NCBI GenBank assembly: GCA_036186865.1
Contig: AP025047.1
Location: forward strand, 31,229,552 to 31,293,551
Length of the DNA: 64,000 bases
Origin: Eustoma russellianum
Lineage: Eukaryota > Streptophyta > Magnoliopsida > Gentianales > Gentianaceae
Direction: 5' to 3'
The notes beneath the pieces were generated by a model, which searched no databases, was not told where the DNA came from, and saw only the letters and a list, made by a program, of their open reading frames with translations. Below are positions 46,628-57,157 of this stretch, one piece after another; the stretch's first letter is position 1; the number at the start of each line of letters is the position of its first letter. The position numbers and the translations under genes were made by a program.

Positions 46628-49019
46628 ATGTCTTCTGCTTCCCTTGATTCCCATAATCCTTCCGAGGGAGGTTCTTACGCCGCTGGAAGTGGAGAAGCCA
46701 TTACTTCTCTGTCGCCGTCTGGCAGATCTTCTTCCGCCGATGACCTGCCCATCGTTAACCTAGTTCAATCCACCGGGGACTCTGCTCAGTCCAGCAGAGC
46801 CCTGACTGTAATTAGTTCCTCGCCGGAGCCAGTGAGGATTGCCCCTGCTCTGGCGTCTGTAAATCCTTCGGCCCCCGTGAGGGGCCCTTCTCATTTTTCT
46901 TGAGTTATAGAAAGAGGTCGGCCATCCCCAATGGTCCAAGAGACCACCTCTACTTTGACTGAGGCCGACCTGGATAGGATCTGTAAATATTACAAAATTG
47001 ATAAGAACCGTTTCTGGCCAATTTTGCCTCTGCCTGGTCAGAATGCCTATGATCCTCCCAGGGACTATGAAGTAGTCTATGAAGACTACTTCAAATCCGG
47101 CTTCAACCTTCCTGTTCTTGAGCCCGTGGTCCGTGTTATGCGGGCTTATGGGCTCAGGCTTCCCCAAATTAAGTCGAATGGCCTCAAACTTATTCTTTGT
47201 TATATTCTCCTTCTCAGACTCATTGAGTTTCCTTTCAATACCACCATTTTTCGAGCTCTTTTTGCATGCCGGACTTCGCATAGCTGGTACTATTTTAGTA
47301 AGCAAACGTCCATCATTGATTTTCCTTTTGCCATCAACATCCCTTCCTCCAATAAAAAATGGAAGGAAAAATTTTTTTATGTCCTAAAATCTGAACTGCC
47401 GAGCGGGACTGTCTGGAAGCACGGCAGAGTTCATAACACAAGGCCGAGCTAGGAGTACTGCGATGAAGCAGACAGAATTCGGTCAGACTCGATTGTCATT
47501 GATTGGCATAAGGTAGACTACGAGGTCTGGATGGCTGCCGATGTAGCCCATTTGGCTATTGGTGATGACTATCGGGCTCTTTCTCCAGACCAGCTAACCA
47601 TCATCCGAGGTGGACATTGTAGCTTTTTAGTTCTCAGCATTTTTATTCTCTTTTTGTTAGTGTCTAACTGTTTAACTCTGGATGTAGACGCAATGGCTGG
47701 CCCCGCTACCCAAGCTGAGATAATGGCTGAGAATCAAGCCAGAAAGAGACTTCGGAGAGAAAGGAGGTTAGCAGCTCTTAGCTCTAGGGGAGCTTCCACC
47801 TCGGCGGTGCCCCCAGTCATAAGCGATGCTCCTGCTGAGTCCGAGCCGACGGAACCTGAATCAGGTAAACCCTTTTTCCATATGTAAGAATTTTCTAAGT
47901 GTTTGATACTTACTTGGGTTCTGACTCATTTTCGTTCCTGCGCAGCTCTGCCAATTACTATTGTTGATGATGAGCCTGAAGCCGAGGTCTAGCTTCAGGC
48001 TCCAACTGATTCAGAAGTCCCAGCAGATGCTGGTGAAGGCTTCAGCCTTCGCCCCCGAAAGAGACAATGGGGCGAAGGCTCCAGCAGTCGTGATCTGGGG
48101 CCATCTCAGCCCCCGAAGATGATCACTGCTGAGCTGGCTGAGGAAATCCTGCCTCAGCCGGAAAACGTCCAAGACCCAATATTGATTGGGTTTTCTGAAG
48201 GAGATTCTACTCAGAACCCTGCTGTGGCCGAAAGGCTAAACAGAGCAGCAATCCTGCCCCAGGATCTTCAGATATTCAAGGCGACGGACTTTGTCGCCCT
48301 GACCAACGCCTTCATGTCCAACATTGCTCTGGTAAGCAAGTTTCCTTCTGAATACTTTGTTTATTCTTGTCAATAGACTCTTTTTTCTAACTATATCTTT
48401 TTAGTAGATCCGAGGCCAGGAGATGGAGTTGGTGACTCGCTGCAGAGAGTTTCTTGAGGAGCTTGAGACCACAAGGAAGCAGCTTGAAGAAGCTGAGAAA
48501 AGAAGAGACGAGCTGACCCAAGAGGTCACTGACTTGCGGGCGGGAACCTCTCAACTCCAGCAGAAGGCCGAAGATGCTGAGATGAGGTTGGCCGCCTCCA
48601 ACTCTAAGGTGGATGAGTTGGAAAATAAGGTGGCTGACCTAGAGCTGACCTCCACTCAATCTCTCAATGAGTTTGAGTTTCTGAAGAAGCAGATGGCTGT
48701 GATGGCGTAGAGAAGCGAAACTGATCAGAAAATGATTAATCTGCTGCGCCAGAACTTGATGGATGCTGAGATCAAAACTCTTCAGGACTTCAGGAAATCC
48801 AAATTTTTTGAAGAGAACATGCTCCTAATACAAGGCTCAGCCATGGAGGTCGCCCAAAGAAGAGCCATTGATGCCTGCGCTGAAGTGGATCCTGACATGA
48901 ACAGAGAAGACCGCCGCATAGCCGAACTCTACAATCCTCTCGCAGCTCAAGAGTTTGAGGAATTGTTTCAAAAATTTGTTGATGGAGCTGACTTGAGGGA
49001 TGAAGACAAGGATGACTAG
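46628..49019 (+). pseudogene. Spliced antisense gene of the Tat element
   Basis: Runs opposite to gag-pol. Exon 1 (46628 to about 47618) has a Ser-rich N-terminus, then LTEADLDRICKYYKI, VYEDYFKSGFNLPVLEPVVR and LRLPQIKSNGLKLILCYILL. From memory this resembles the Pfam Transposase_28 family (putative gypsy-type transposon). Three GT-AG introns are plausible: about 47619-47687, 47865-47945 and 48332-48407. The frame reads across them through MAGPATQAEIMAENQARKR, ALPITIVDDEPEAEV and IRGQEMELVTRCREF. The last exon is a long heptad-type coiled coil (FLEELETTRKQLEEAEKRRD), ending ADLRDEDKDD at 49019. Four stops break it (TGA 46901, TAG 47450, 47990 and 48708). The function of such proteins is unknown. 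Confidence 0.75.
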
Positions 49020-49452
49020 GCTTTAGGGTTCTTCTTTGTTTAGCTTTTAGCAGGACAGGCATCAGAATGTACTTCAAAGCTTAAATCAATGAAATTTCCA
49101 ACTTTTTGGCTCAACTATTTCTTTTGTCTTTAGTATCTTTACCAAGTTTATTTTTTAGTGTCTTTGTTGCTAACTTTTCACGTAAGTCTTAACAAACTTG
49201 ATCAACTTCATTGAAAATAAACTAAGTCTTCAAGTCAGAATAACCCTGTTGCTTGGGCTGAACTAAATCATTCGTAAGCTTGATATAAACTTTGCCTTGT
49301 TCAAATCAGGCTCTGACTTGGGTTATAGTTGTGCCTTGTTTAATTTCACTTTGGCTTCCTTAAGAGAAATTATGAGGCTTGCTTGCACAAGTCTTTTCTT
49401 TAGCAAACTTTTACCTCAGATCTGCTGAGGTTTTATAAGTCATTTCTTTGAC
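49020..49452. other. Spacer between antisense gene and minisatellite in the Tat element
   Basis: AT-rich non-coding stretch, probably the 3' UTR of the antisense gene. An AATCAATGAAA near 49083 could act as a weak polyadenylation signal. No other feature was seen. Confidence 0.4.
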
Positions 49453-49955
49453 TTTTGCCTCAGACATGCCGATGTCTCAACCTTCCTTTTAAGAAGTTTT
49501 TGCCTCGGTCTTACCGAGGTTTTAATGTGCTATACCGCGAGTTTCTGCCTCGGACCTGCCGAGGTCTTGATCTGCTGTTTAGCAGTCTTTCGCCTCGGAC
49601 CTGCCAAGGTCTTGATGTACCCTTTAGCGGGCATTTGCCTCGAACCTACGAGGTCTTTTGCCTTGGACCTGCCGAAGTCTTAATGTACCCTTTAGCGGGC
49701 ATTTGCCTCGGACCTGCGAGGTCTTTTGCCTCGGACCTGCGAGGTCTTTTGCCTCAGACCTGCCGAGGTCTTAATATACCCTTTAGCGGGCATTTGTCTC
49801 GAACCTGCGAGGTCTTTTGCCTCGGACCTGCCGAGGTCTTAATGTACCTTTTAGCGGGCATTTGCCTCGAACCTGTGAGGTCTTTTGCCCCGGACCTGCC
49901 GAGGTCTTAATGTACCCTTTAGCGGGCATTTGCCTCGAACCTGCGAGGTCTTTAT
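49453..49955. repeat. Compound 69-bp minisatellite of the Tat element
   Basis: Tandem units of about 69 bp. Each unit is built of a 23-bp part (GCCTCGAACCTGCGAGGTC and TTTT) and a 46-bp part (GCCTCGGACCTGCCGAGGTC followed by TTAATGTACCCTTTAGCGGG and CATTT). Both parts contain an inverted pair (CCTCG/CGAGG) able to form a small hairpin. The early units near 49453-49620 are more diverged. The array lies between pol and the antisense gene, a place where Tat-lineage elements often carry minisatellites. Confidence 0.9.
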
Positions 49956-50052
49956 AAGCCTTCTATAGTGCTCAGAATCTGCTTGGATGTTTGACTCTTG
50001 AGAAATGCCTCAGAAAAACTTGTATTGATATACAAAATGGTTACAATTTACA

Positions 50053-53000
50053 TCATTGATGCAGAAGTCTGAGATGAGAAGTGTGCCAAGTTCGTGGAAG
50101 AGTTCGTCCCTCTAAAGTCTGCAACTTGTAAGCTCCTGTCGGGAATACTTCAACGATGCGGTAAGGACCTTCCCACTTAGGATTAAAAGTTCTTGCTGAG
50201 ACAGCATGGCTGACTTCGTTGTTGCGCATCACCAGATCCCCCACTCGAAAGGATGTCGGACGTACCCGAGAATTGTAATACTGGGAAATCAAGTTCTTAT
50301 AATGAGCCATGCGGATGCGTGCTTGATCTCTTTTCTGCTCGAGTTCATCCAAGTTCAGTCGTAGTTCTTGATTATTATCAGAAGCTGAGTAGTAATCCAC
50401 TCGAGTTGAGGTAGAGCCGATCTCCACAGGAATGATGGCTCCTGTGCCATATACTAGTGAGAAAGGAGTTTCCTTTGTTGAAGTTGATGGGGTTGTCCGG
50501 TAGGCCCATAGGACGCTGGGTAATTCTTCCACCCAACTAGTGCCAGCTTTATCCAGGCGCTTTTTAAGACCATCCTTGATGATCCTATTGGCAAGCTCTA
50601 CTTGGCCATTTGACTGAGGATGAGCTACTGAGGTGAAGCGTTGCTTGATATGTAAATCAAGACACCAGCTCTTCACCGGATCCTCAGCAAACTATCTGCC
50701 GTTGTCTGAGATCAGGATCTGGGGTAGGACGAATTGACAAATAATGTTTTTCCATAGAAACTTTTTGACTTGGGCCCCAGTTATGGTGGCTAGTGGCTCA
50801 GCCTCTATCCATTTAGTGAAGTAGTCAATCGCTACCAGCAAAAATCTGACCGAGCCGGGAGCTCGGGGTAGAGGTCCCACTAAATCCATACCCCATTGCA
50901 CAAACGGTCAAGGACTGGAAATACTTGTCAACTCATGACTCGGAAAATGAGAAATTGGAGCATGAGCTTCACATGACGGGCACTTTTTAACTAGCTCTTC
51001 TGCATCTTTACGAATAGTGGGCCAGTAATATCCGGCCAAATAGCACTTGCGGGCCAGTGAGCGTGCTCCAGAATGGCTCCCACATATGCCCAAGTGCATC
51101 TCACGAAGAATATAATCTCCTTCGTCCTCAGGTACGCACCGCAACCACGGCTGAGAAAAAGATTTTCTGTACAAGTGATCGTTAAAGAGTGCGTACCTGG
51201 AAGCTTTCAGGCGGAGACGCCAAGCTTGTGACTCGTCCTCGGACAGGATCTGATGTTGCAGATAAGTGATTATCTCGTCCATCCAGGTATTATGATAGTC
51301 TTGCTGCAAGACTTCATTTCCATCAAAGGCACGATGTTTCACCAGCTCTACAACAATTTTCTTCCCAATTGTGGCCGAGGTGGATGAGGCCAGCCGAGAT
51401 AGTGCGTCAGCTCGTTTGTTGGCCGACCTGGGGATGTGTTCTATCATAAAGCGTTCAAACATTCCTTTCAAATGCTGAACCTTAGCCAAATACCGCTTCA
51501 TGTTGTCCTCCTTGGCTTCATAGTCTCCATTAATCTGAGAAACTATGAGCTGTGAATCACTTCGGGCGGTTATTTGCTGTGCCCCCAGTTTACGAGCTAA
51601 ACTCAGTCCAGCTATCAGAGCCTCATACTCGGCCTCATTATTAGTGGCTTCAAAGTCAAAGCGCAAGGCGTACTCCATCTCTTCCTCGTTTGGATTAATT
51701 ATTAGGAGCCCAGCTCCACTTCCGTCCTTCGAAGAAGACCCATCTACATATAAGATCCAACCTTGCGCTGGAGGAGGATCTTCTTCGATAGATATCCCTT
51801 CAGCTAGAAAGTCGGCCGAAGCTTGAGCTTTAATGGAAGTACGTGACTTGTAGTTGATGTTGTACTCAGCAAGCTCCATTGCCCACTTAGCAGCTCGGCC
51901 TAAAGTGTCTGGCCGAGATAAAATCTGCTTCAAGGACTGATCCGTCACCATGATTATAGGATGAGCTTGAAGATAGGGTCGGAACTTTATTGCCGCCACT
52001 ATCAATGCTAAGATGATTTTCTCAGCATTAGGATAACGCACCTCAGCTCCATGCAGAACCTTGTTAGCGAAGTAAATGGGTTTCTGAACTGCATCCTGCT
52101 CTCTGAGCAGAACTGCGCTCACTGCCTCATGGCAGGTTGATAAATATATGTACAAGGTCTCCCCAGGTAGAGAAGATGTCAGCATGGGCACCTCAGCCAG
52201 GTGTGCTTTTAAATCATCAAAAGCTTTCTGACATTGGTCATCCCAGAGAAAGGCAGTTCGTCTCTTCAAGATTTGGAAGAAGGGTAGAGATCTCTCAGCT
52301 GACTTAGAAAGAAATCTGCTCAAGGCAGCAATTTGGCCTGTCAACCTCTGAACCTCTTTGATGTTCCGAGGTGGGTGCATACTTTCTAAGGCTTCAATCT
52401 TGGCCGGGTTGGCCTGTACCCCTTCCTTGAAAACCATGTATCCAAGAAACATTCCCGTACGTACTCCAAAAGTACATTTTTTCGGGTTCAGCCTCATACG
52501 GGATTCTCTTAGGATGCCAAACACTTCTCGGAGGTTTGAGATATACTGATCAAGAGTCCTGCTCTTGATCAACATATCGTCAATATAAACTTCCATAATT
52601 CGGCCAATTTGATCTCGGAATAGCGAGTTGACCAAACGTTGGTAAGTAGCCCCTGCGGTTTTTAGATCAAAGGGCATGCTGACATAACAATAAGTGCCCG
52701 ACTCTGTAATGAAAGAAGTCTTTTCCTGATCCTCCTTTGCCATCATGATCTGATGATAGCCTTTAAAAGCATCAAGGAAGTCAAAGACCTCATACCCCAA
52801 GGTGGAATCCACCAATCTATCGATCTTTGGCAAGGGGTAATAGTCTTTCGGGCATGCCTTATTCAGGTCGGTGTAGTCTACGCACATTCTCCAAGTCTTG
52901 TCGGGTTTGGAGACCATAACAGGATTGGCCAACCAAATCGGATACAAGACCTCTTCAATGAACTTTGCCATAAGGAGTTTCTCGACCTCTCCTGCTATCA

Positions 53001-53985
53001 CTTTGTTCCTTTCTGGGGCAAAGTTTCTTTTCTTCTGCTTAATGGGTTTGACCTGAGGATCCACATTAAGCTGATGTTCTACTAAAGAGGTCGGGATTCC
53101 GGGCATGTCCTCTGCTGTCCATGCAAATATTTCCGCGAACTCCCTTAGCAAGCTCTGAAGCTGAGTCAATGTCTCAGCTGGCATCCAGGTCCCAATTTTG
53201 ATAGTGTTCTCTGGCCGACCTGGGTCTAGGATGAATTCCTGAATGGCGTCATCTGTGTGCAAACGCTCATCAGTTGGGGGAATGAGATCATCCAGAACAA
53301 CCTGCTGGACGGCCCCACTCCCTTGGGTAGCCAATGCATAACAATTTTGGGTTATAGGAATATCCCCTTGTAAGGTAACTACTCCACCTGGGGTAGGAAA
53401 CTTCATGCGGACATGCAAAGGGGATATTACGGCCTCCAGAGCTACCAATGCTAGTCGGCCTAAAAGAATATTGTAGGCCGACCTCTCTTTGACCACCACG
53501 AAATCCATCCACAAACAACGGTAAGCAGGAGGTTTGCCAAAGCTGACACTAAGTGTGATCAGGCCAGCTGGCCGAACAGGCATACCAGTGAATCCAAATA
53601 AAGGAGAAGTTACGGGAGTCATTTGGGAGTCTGCCAAACCCAATTGTTTATATACATGATAGTACATAATATTCACAGCACTCCCGGTATCTACATAAAC
53701 TCTTCGTACTTCTACAATTTGATCTGGTGCCATATGTATACACAGTCCAATTACTAGACCTGTGTTATTAGAGTCTAGTGGAATGAAATCTTCTGGTCCA
53801 TAGACCAGTTCCCGAGCTAACCTTCGTTTTTTTGGGGGAGGTCCAAATGACGTCCCTGACGTACTGGGATCCCCCTGATTTTGCTGTGGGGGCCCTCCAG
53901 AGACGGTGTAAATTATAGAATTTATTTGGGGCTGCACTGCGGCCTCTTGTCGGTCTCTGTCCTCATCATCATCCGACCTGGGACG
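50053..53985 (-). pseudogene. Tat pol: protease, RT, RNase H, second RNase H, integrase
   Basis: One frame throughout, in frame with gag. The protease reads VYVDTGSAVNIM (near 53690). RT motifs are WRMCVDYTDLNKACPKDYYP, FDFLDAFKGYHQI and VYIDDMLIKS, with all catalytic Asp present. The first RNase H is the usual Gypsy one. A second, cellular-type domain follows (LYVDGSSSKDGSGAG, NNEAEYEALIAGL, ARSDSQLIVSQINGDYE, NKRADALSRLAS). The integrase has CGSHSGARSLARKC, CPSCEAH, WGMDLVGPLP, ISDNGR and AHPQSNGQVELANR. Stops are TGA at 50908-50910, where a Trp codon would fit, and TAG at 50692-50694, where Gln would fit. Both lie in the integrase. The C-terminus ends WHTSHLRLLHQ at 50053. Confidence 0.92.
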
Positions 53986-54054
53986 TGCGGGTGGGGTCTC
54001 AGGTCGGCACTTATCTTTTTGAGGATTTTTTCGGAAACTCAGACGGTTATGGAG

Positions 54055-55443
54055 TCATGAGCGTGGGTCATAGATCTGCTTCAGGTGCCCCAACTCAATC
54101 AGCTTCCGAATTGCTTGGGCCAGTTGCCGACAATCTTCTGTATCATGGCCGACATCTCGATGATACCGGCAATACAGCTTTGGATCCCTCTTATCTCTGG
54201 GTCCTGCCAGAGGTTTCGGGTCTGTCCTTATTCCATCTCTTTCCATGACAGCCAAAATTCTGTCTTTTGAGTCCAGAAGGGGTAATCCTTTTCTACCTCG
54301 TTTACCTCGGCCCCCAAGGCGATCAAACGCACTGCGCCGATCATGCTTGTCCTCATTTCGGTCCACTTTGGCACTGGGCCAAGCTTCATGCCGAGTGCTC
54401 TGCTCGGCCTGTTTCTTCAACCGGTTTGCCTCTTTTCTGCGGGCAAACTGGTGTGCCTTTTCCAAACATTCCCTCAACGTGGTGGGTCCCTCTTCTGCAA
54501 GCTGAGAGAAGAGACGGCCCGTCCTAAGACCATTGATGAACGCAGCGGCCTTTACTCCTTCGTTCCGGTCATAGACCTGCAGTGACTCGTCTGAGAAGCG
54601 CTGCATATATTTCAGCACAGACTCTTCAGGACCTTGCTTCAAAGTCATTAAGTGTGAAGAGTTCTTGATAAACGGCGCACTTGATATGAACAGGGACTTA
54701 AACTTCTGCGCCAACTGTCTAAAGGAGTCCACCGACTGAGGTGGGAGCTCCTGGAACCATCTTCTTGACTTCTCCCGCAAATACATGGGGAAGGTCTTGC
54801 ACCAGAGCGGATCTGGAATATTTTTCAGGCTCATGGCCGTCTGAAACTGAAAAAGATGATCAGTTGGATCAGACGTCCCATCATAAGTATCCATTTTTGG
54901 CACCTTAAAGTTGTCGAGTGCCAAATACTCCGCGATGTCCCAAGAAAATGGGCCTTCTTGGATCACCCTCATGTATTCTGGTCTGGGCTCTTCAGGTCGG
55001 CCCCTCAGCCTGCGAGGGTCAGCCTCTTGACATACGCTCTTGAAGGATCGGGACCTTACACCCAGGCGCTGCCTAGGTATAGGCACCGACTCCACTGTGG
55101 GGGCTCTGTCACCACTACGTCTTGCATCTACCATAAAACCCTGAGGGTGGTGAGAAGATTGTCGTTGAGTCTTCTCCTTCGGGTGAAAGGAGGTAGAATC
55201 TTCCTCCATATATTCCATCTCAGGACGCTTCCCTTTGAGACGCTCCACCACGTCCTCAAACACGTCTAGATTCTCGGCCACATATTTCATGGCCTTTTCT
55301 TTCTCATCCGCGATTACCACCGGGACCTTCTTCGCTTCCGGCTCTGGCCACCTGGAATCCTGTCCAGGATGAACAGAGCGGGTGTCTTTTCGTCGGTGCA
55401 GATTTGAGGACTCTCCTATTCCTTCACGGGCTTCTTTCCCCAT
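54055..55443 (-). pseudogene. Tat gag
   Basis: 462 codons from MGKEAREGIGESSN to YDPRS, ending at TGA 54055-54057. The gag core lies about 195-350 (VPKMDTYDGTSDPTDHLFQF, SRRWFQELPPQSVDSFRQL, FINGLRTGRLF), followed by a basic Arg/Lys-rich linker. A CRYHRDVGHDTEDC knuckle (Cys, His, Cys visible, a CxxH variant common in this branch) lies near the C-terminus. The frame continues past the TGA without a shift into the pol region, so the stop is probably a mutation of a sense codon (CGA fits) rather than a natural terminator. Confidence 0.9.
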
Positions 55444-55506
55444 TTGAACTGACTTGAAAGCTTTAAATAGTGCGATTAAGAAGACTTAAATGACGGAGGT
55501 TCAGGC

Positions 55507-55524
55507 CCCCTTCCTCTAGCGCCA
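55507..55524 (-). other. Primer binding site of the Tat element, not iMet
   Basis: The minus strand reads TGGCGCTAGAGGAAGGGG three bases inside the right LTR. It starts with the obligatory TGG (complement of CCA) and differs from the iMet site of the other LTR elements in this window. A tRNA-Arg primer, reported for Ogre-type elements, is a possibility I cannot verify here. Confidence 0.75.
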
Positions 55525-55527
55525 ATA

Positions 55528-56500
55528 TGATGATGTCGGATTATATCACCAAGTATTTGTTTGATGTGGTGCCGTTAGATCTCCGTCAATTGTCCGTAAT
55601 AGGCGGTAGCTGACCTGCATAAAGGAAAAGGGTCAAAGGACCCGGGATCTATGGTCCCGGGTGATACCCTCCGACTATCAAGTCAGTTAAGGCCATTTTA
55701 GGAGAGGTTTATATATTGATGAAGGTTTTGTAAATAGAGGTTTTCTGGTAAACCTGTGTTTTCACTGTGTAGAAGATGAGTTACTGTCGTGAGTTGTCAA
55801 AGTGTAGTTTGTAAAAGCTTCCCCTTCTCTCTCCTGCTGCTCTGCCTTTTTATATGGCGGCTTGGGCCAATGCATGGGCAGAGCCCGGAAATTGTGACAG
55901 GCAAGGAGGTCATTTGGATGACTCTTGCTCTTGCATGCCCGCCACATGGCTCGGTACTGAGCTGAGTAAGCTAGCGTGGGACACCTGGCTGGGAGTTTCA
56001 CCTGGTAGAATTACCCAGGATAAACTCCTAGAATCGAGATGAAGTCCTCTAGATGCGCTCAGAAGTGCCCGAGATGACTGATGATATGGGGTCAGCTTGA
56101 CGAGATGAAAGTGGCCGACTTCAAAGAGCATTGGTGGGCCTTTCATGATGCTCGTAGCTGATGCCACAAAAGGTGGTCCGAGATCAGTAGGTAGATCGGA
56201 TCCGAGGCCGAGTTCAACTCTTTGACCGAGATGGAACTGTAGGCCGAGATGAGGCCTTGAGGCCGAGATGTGACCCTTAGGCCTAAATGAGGCCTTTAAA
56301 CCGAGGTGGGATCTTTAGCCCCCAGGGGGCACTGAGACCGTATGGCCGAGATGGCAAAGGGGTCCTGTGGCCGAGATGGACTGTTTGTCTGCATGTGACC
56401 TGGTCAACCTCCAGGCCGACCCGCCATACTTAGCCATTTTTACGCCATTACTTCAGCGTTGACAGTTATTGACTAATGAGGGGTATTTTTTGGCTCATTA
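55528..56500 (-). repeat. Tat 5' LTR
   Basis: 973 bp from TGATGATGTCGG to GGCTCATTA. The terminal base pattern TCATTA differs from TCATCA of the partner by one C-to-T change. The TTGTC duplication follows at 56501-56505. Its copy of the Tekay target site (CTCGGTACTGAGC near 55950) is uninterrupted and documents the empty site. Confidence 0.93.
55847..55854 (-). promoter_or_regulatory. Putative TATA box in the Tat 5' LTR
   Basis: The minus strand reads CATATAAAAAGGCAGAGCAG, giving TATAAAAA in the direction of gag-pol transcription, about 320 bp before the LTR inner edge. Transcription would start around 55820. This is judged only from the motif and its position. Confidence 0.55.
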
Positions 56501-57038
56501 TTGTCCCTCAGAAGAACACTCATGTTCTGGAGGACACCCATTTGTATGAATGTCCTATATCAAATGCAGGGGAGAATACCTTTGGCGATAATATTATACC
56601 ATCATTTGAACATTTGTGTCCTCAGAGAAATGTAGAGCACCAAGATATTGAGGATATAGATACCTCAGCGCATGCTAAAAAAATTATCCAGGAGATTCCA
56701 CCACAAGATTTAAATTGATTGGGGGTTTCTTTAGAGGAGGTTTAGGACGAACATGATGACTTATTGGGTGCTACGGTATCTGATTGTGAACTTTGCAGGC
56801 ACAGGAGTAACTGCATGGATATTATAATAACTGATGGGGACATACTAGGTGAGATTTCGAAGACAGTTTTCACAACTGTATCTACTGGGTGGAAGATAGA
56901 TATGCAGGCTTCATCTGAGGAATTACAGCGACTAATTACTATTTTGAATTGATTTCCCTCCACATTAGATCAGGATATAACGGAATTGAAGGTACCTCAC
57001 CTGCTCCCTCGACGATGGCGTACTAAACAGGAGATGTT
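56501..57038 (+). pseudogene. LINE-B ORF1, second segment
   Basis: Continues LINE-B after the Tat element (TTGTCCCTCAGAAGAACACT), matching LINE-A at 5474-6018. It carries the ORF1 C-terminal region (YECPISNAGENTFGDN, QRNVEHQDIEDIDTSAHAKK, ATVSDCELCRHRSNCMDI). It shares with LINE-A the TGA at 56716-56718 and the TAG at 56743-56745. It is interrupted at 57039 by LINE-C, with the duplicated target TACTAAACAGGAGATGTT at 57021-57038. Confidence 0.88.
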
Positions 57039-57157
57039 TTTTTTATGAAAAAGGATCTTTATTAATAATCATAAAAAAAAAAGGTAATACATCCGATTGA
57101 CAGCACATATTAAGGGGCTAGTACTAGACTTCTTTCTGCAGCTATCAACACCTGTTC

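Larger units (their letters stand above)
27041..56500 (-). mobile_element. Tat-lineage Ty3/Gypsy retrotransposon carrying a nested Tekay array
   Basis: The LTRs start TGATGATGTCGG. The left one ends TCATCA and the right one TCATTA. The duplication TTGTC flanks the element exactly. Gag-pol lies on the minus strand (55443-50053) with protease, RT, RNase H, a second RNase H domain before the integrase, then integrase. Downstream of pol come a minisatellite (49453-49955) and a spliced gene on the opposite strand (46628-49019). The extra RNase H and the antisense gene point to the Tat branch (Ogre, Retand, Grande and relatives). Without the nested array (27473-45576) and its extra duplication the element is about 11.35 kb. 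It is disabled by three stops in gag-pol and four in the antisense gene, but is otherwise well preserved. Confidence 0.92.

Noticed and set aside
46760..47305. A 181-codon minus-strand open frame within the Tat antisense gene region
   Set aside because: It has no recognisable motif and is antisense to the better supported plus-strand exon, which shows family motifs, introns and a TATA box.
49455..49910. 151-codon Pro/Arg/Leu-rich frame
   Set aside because: It is produced by translating the 69-bp minisatellite, whose period is a multiple of three. There is no independent support for coding.
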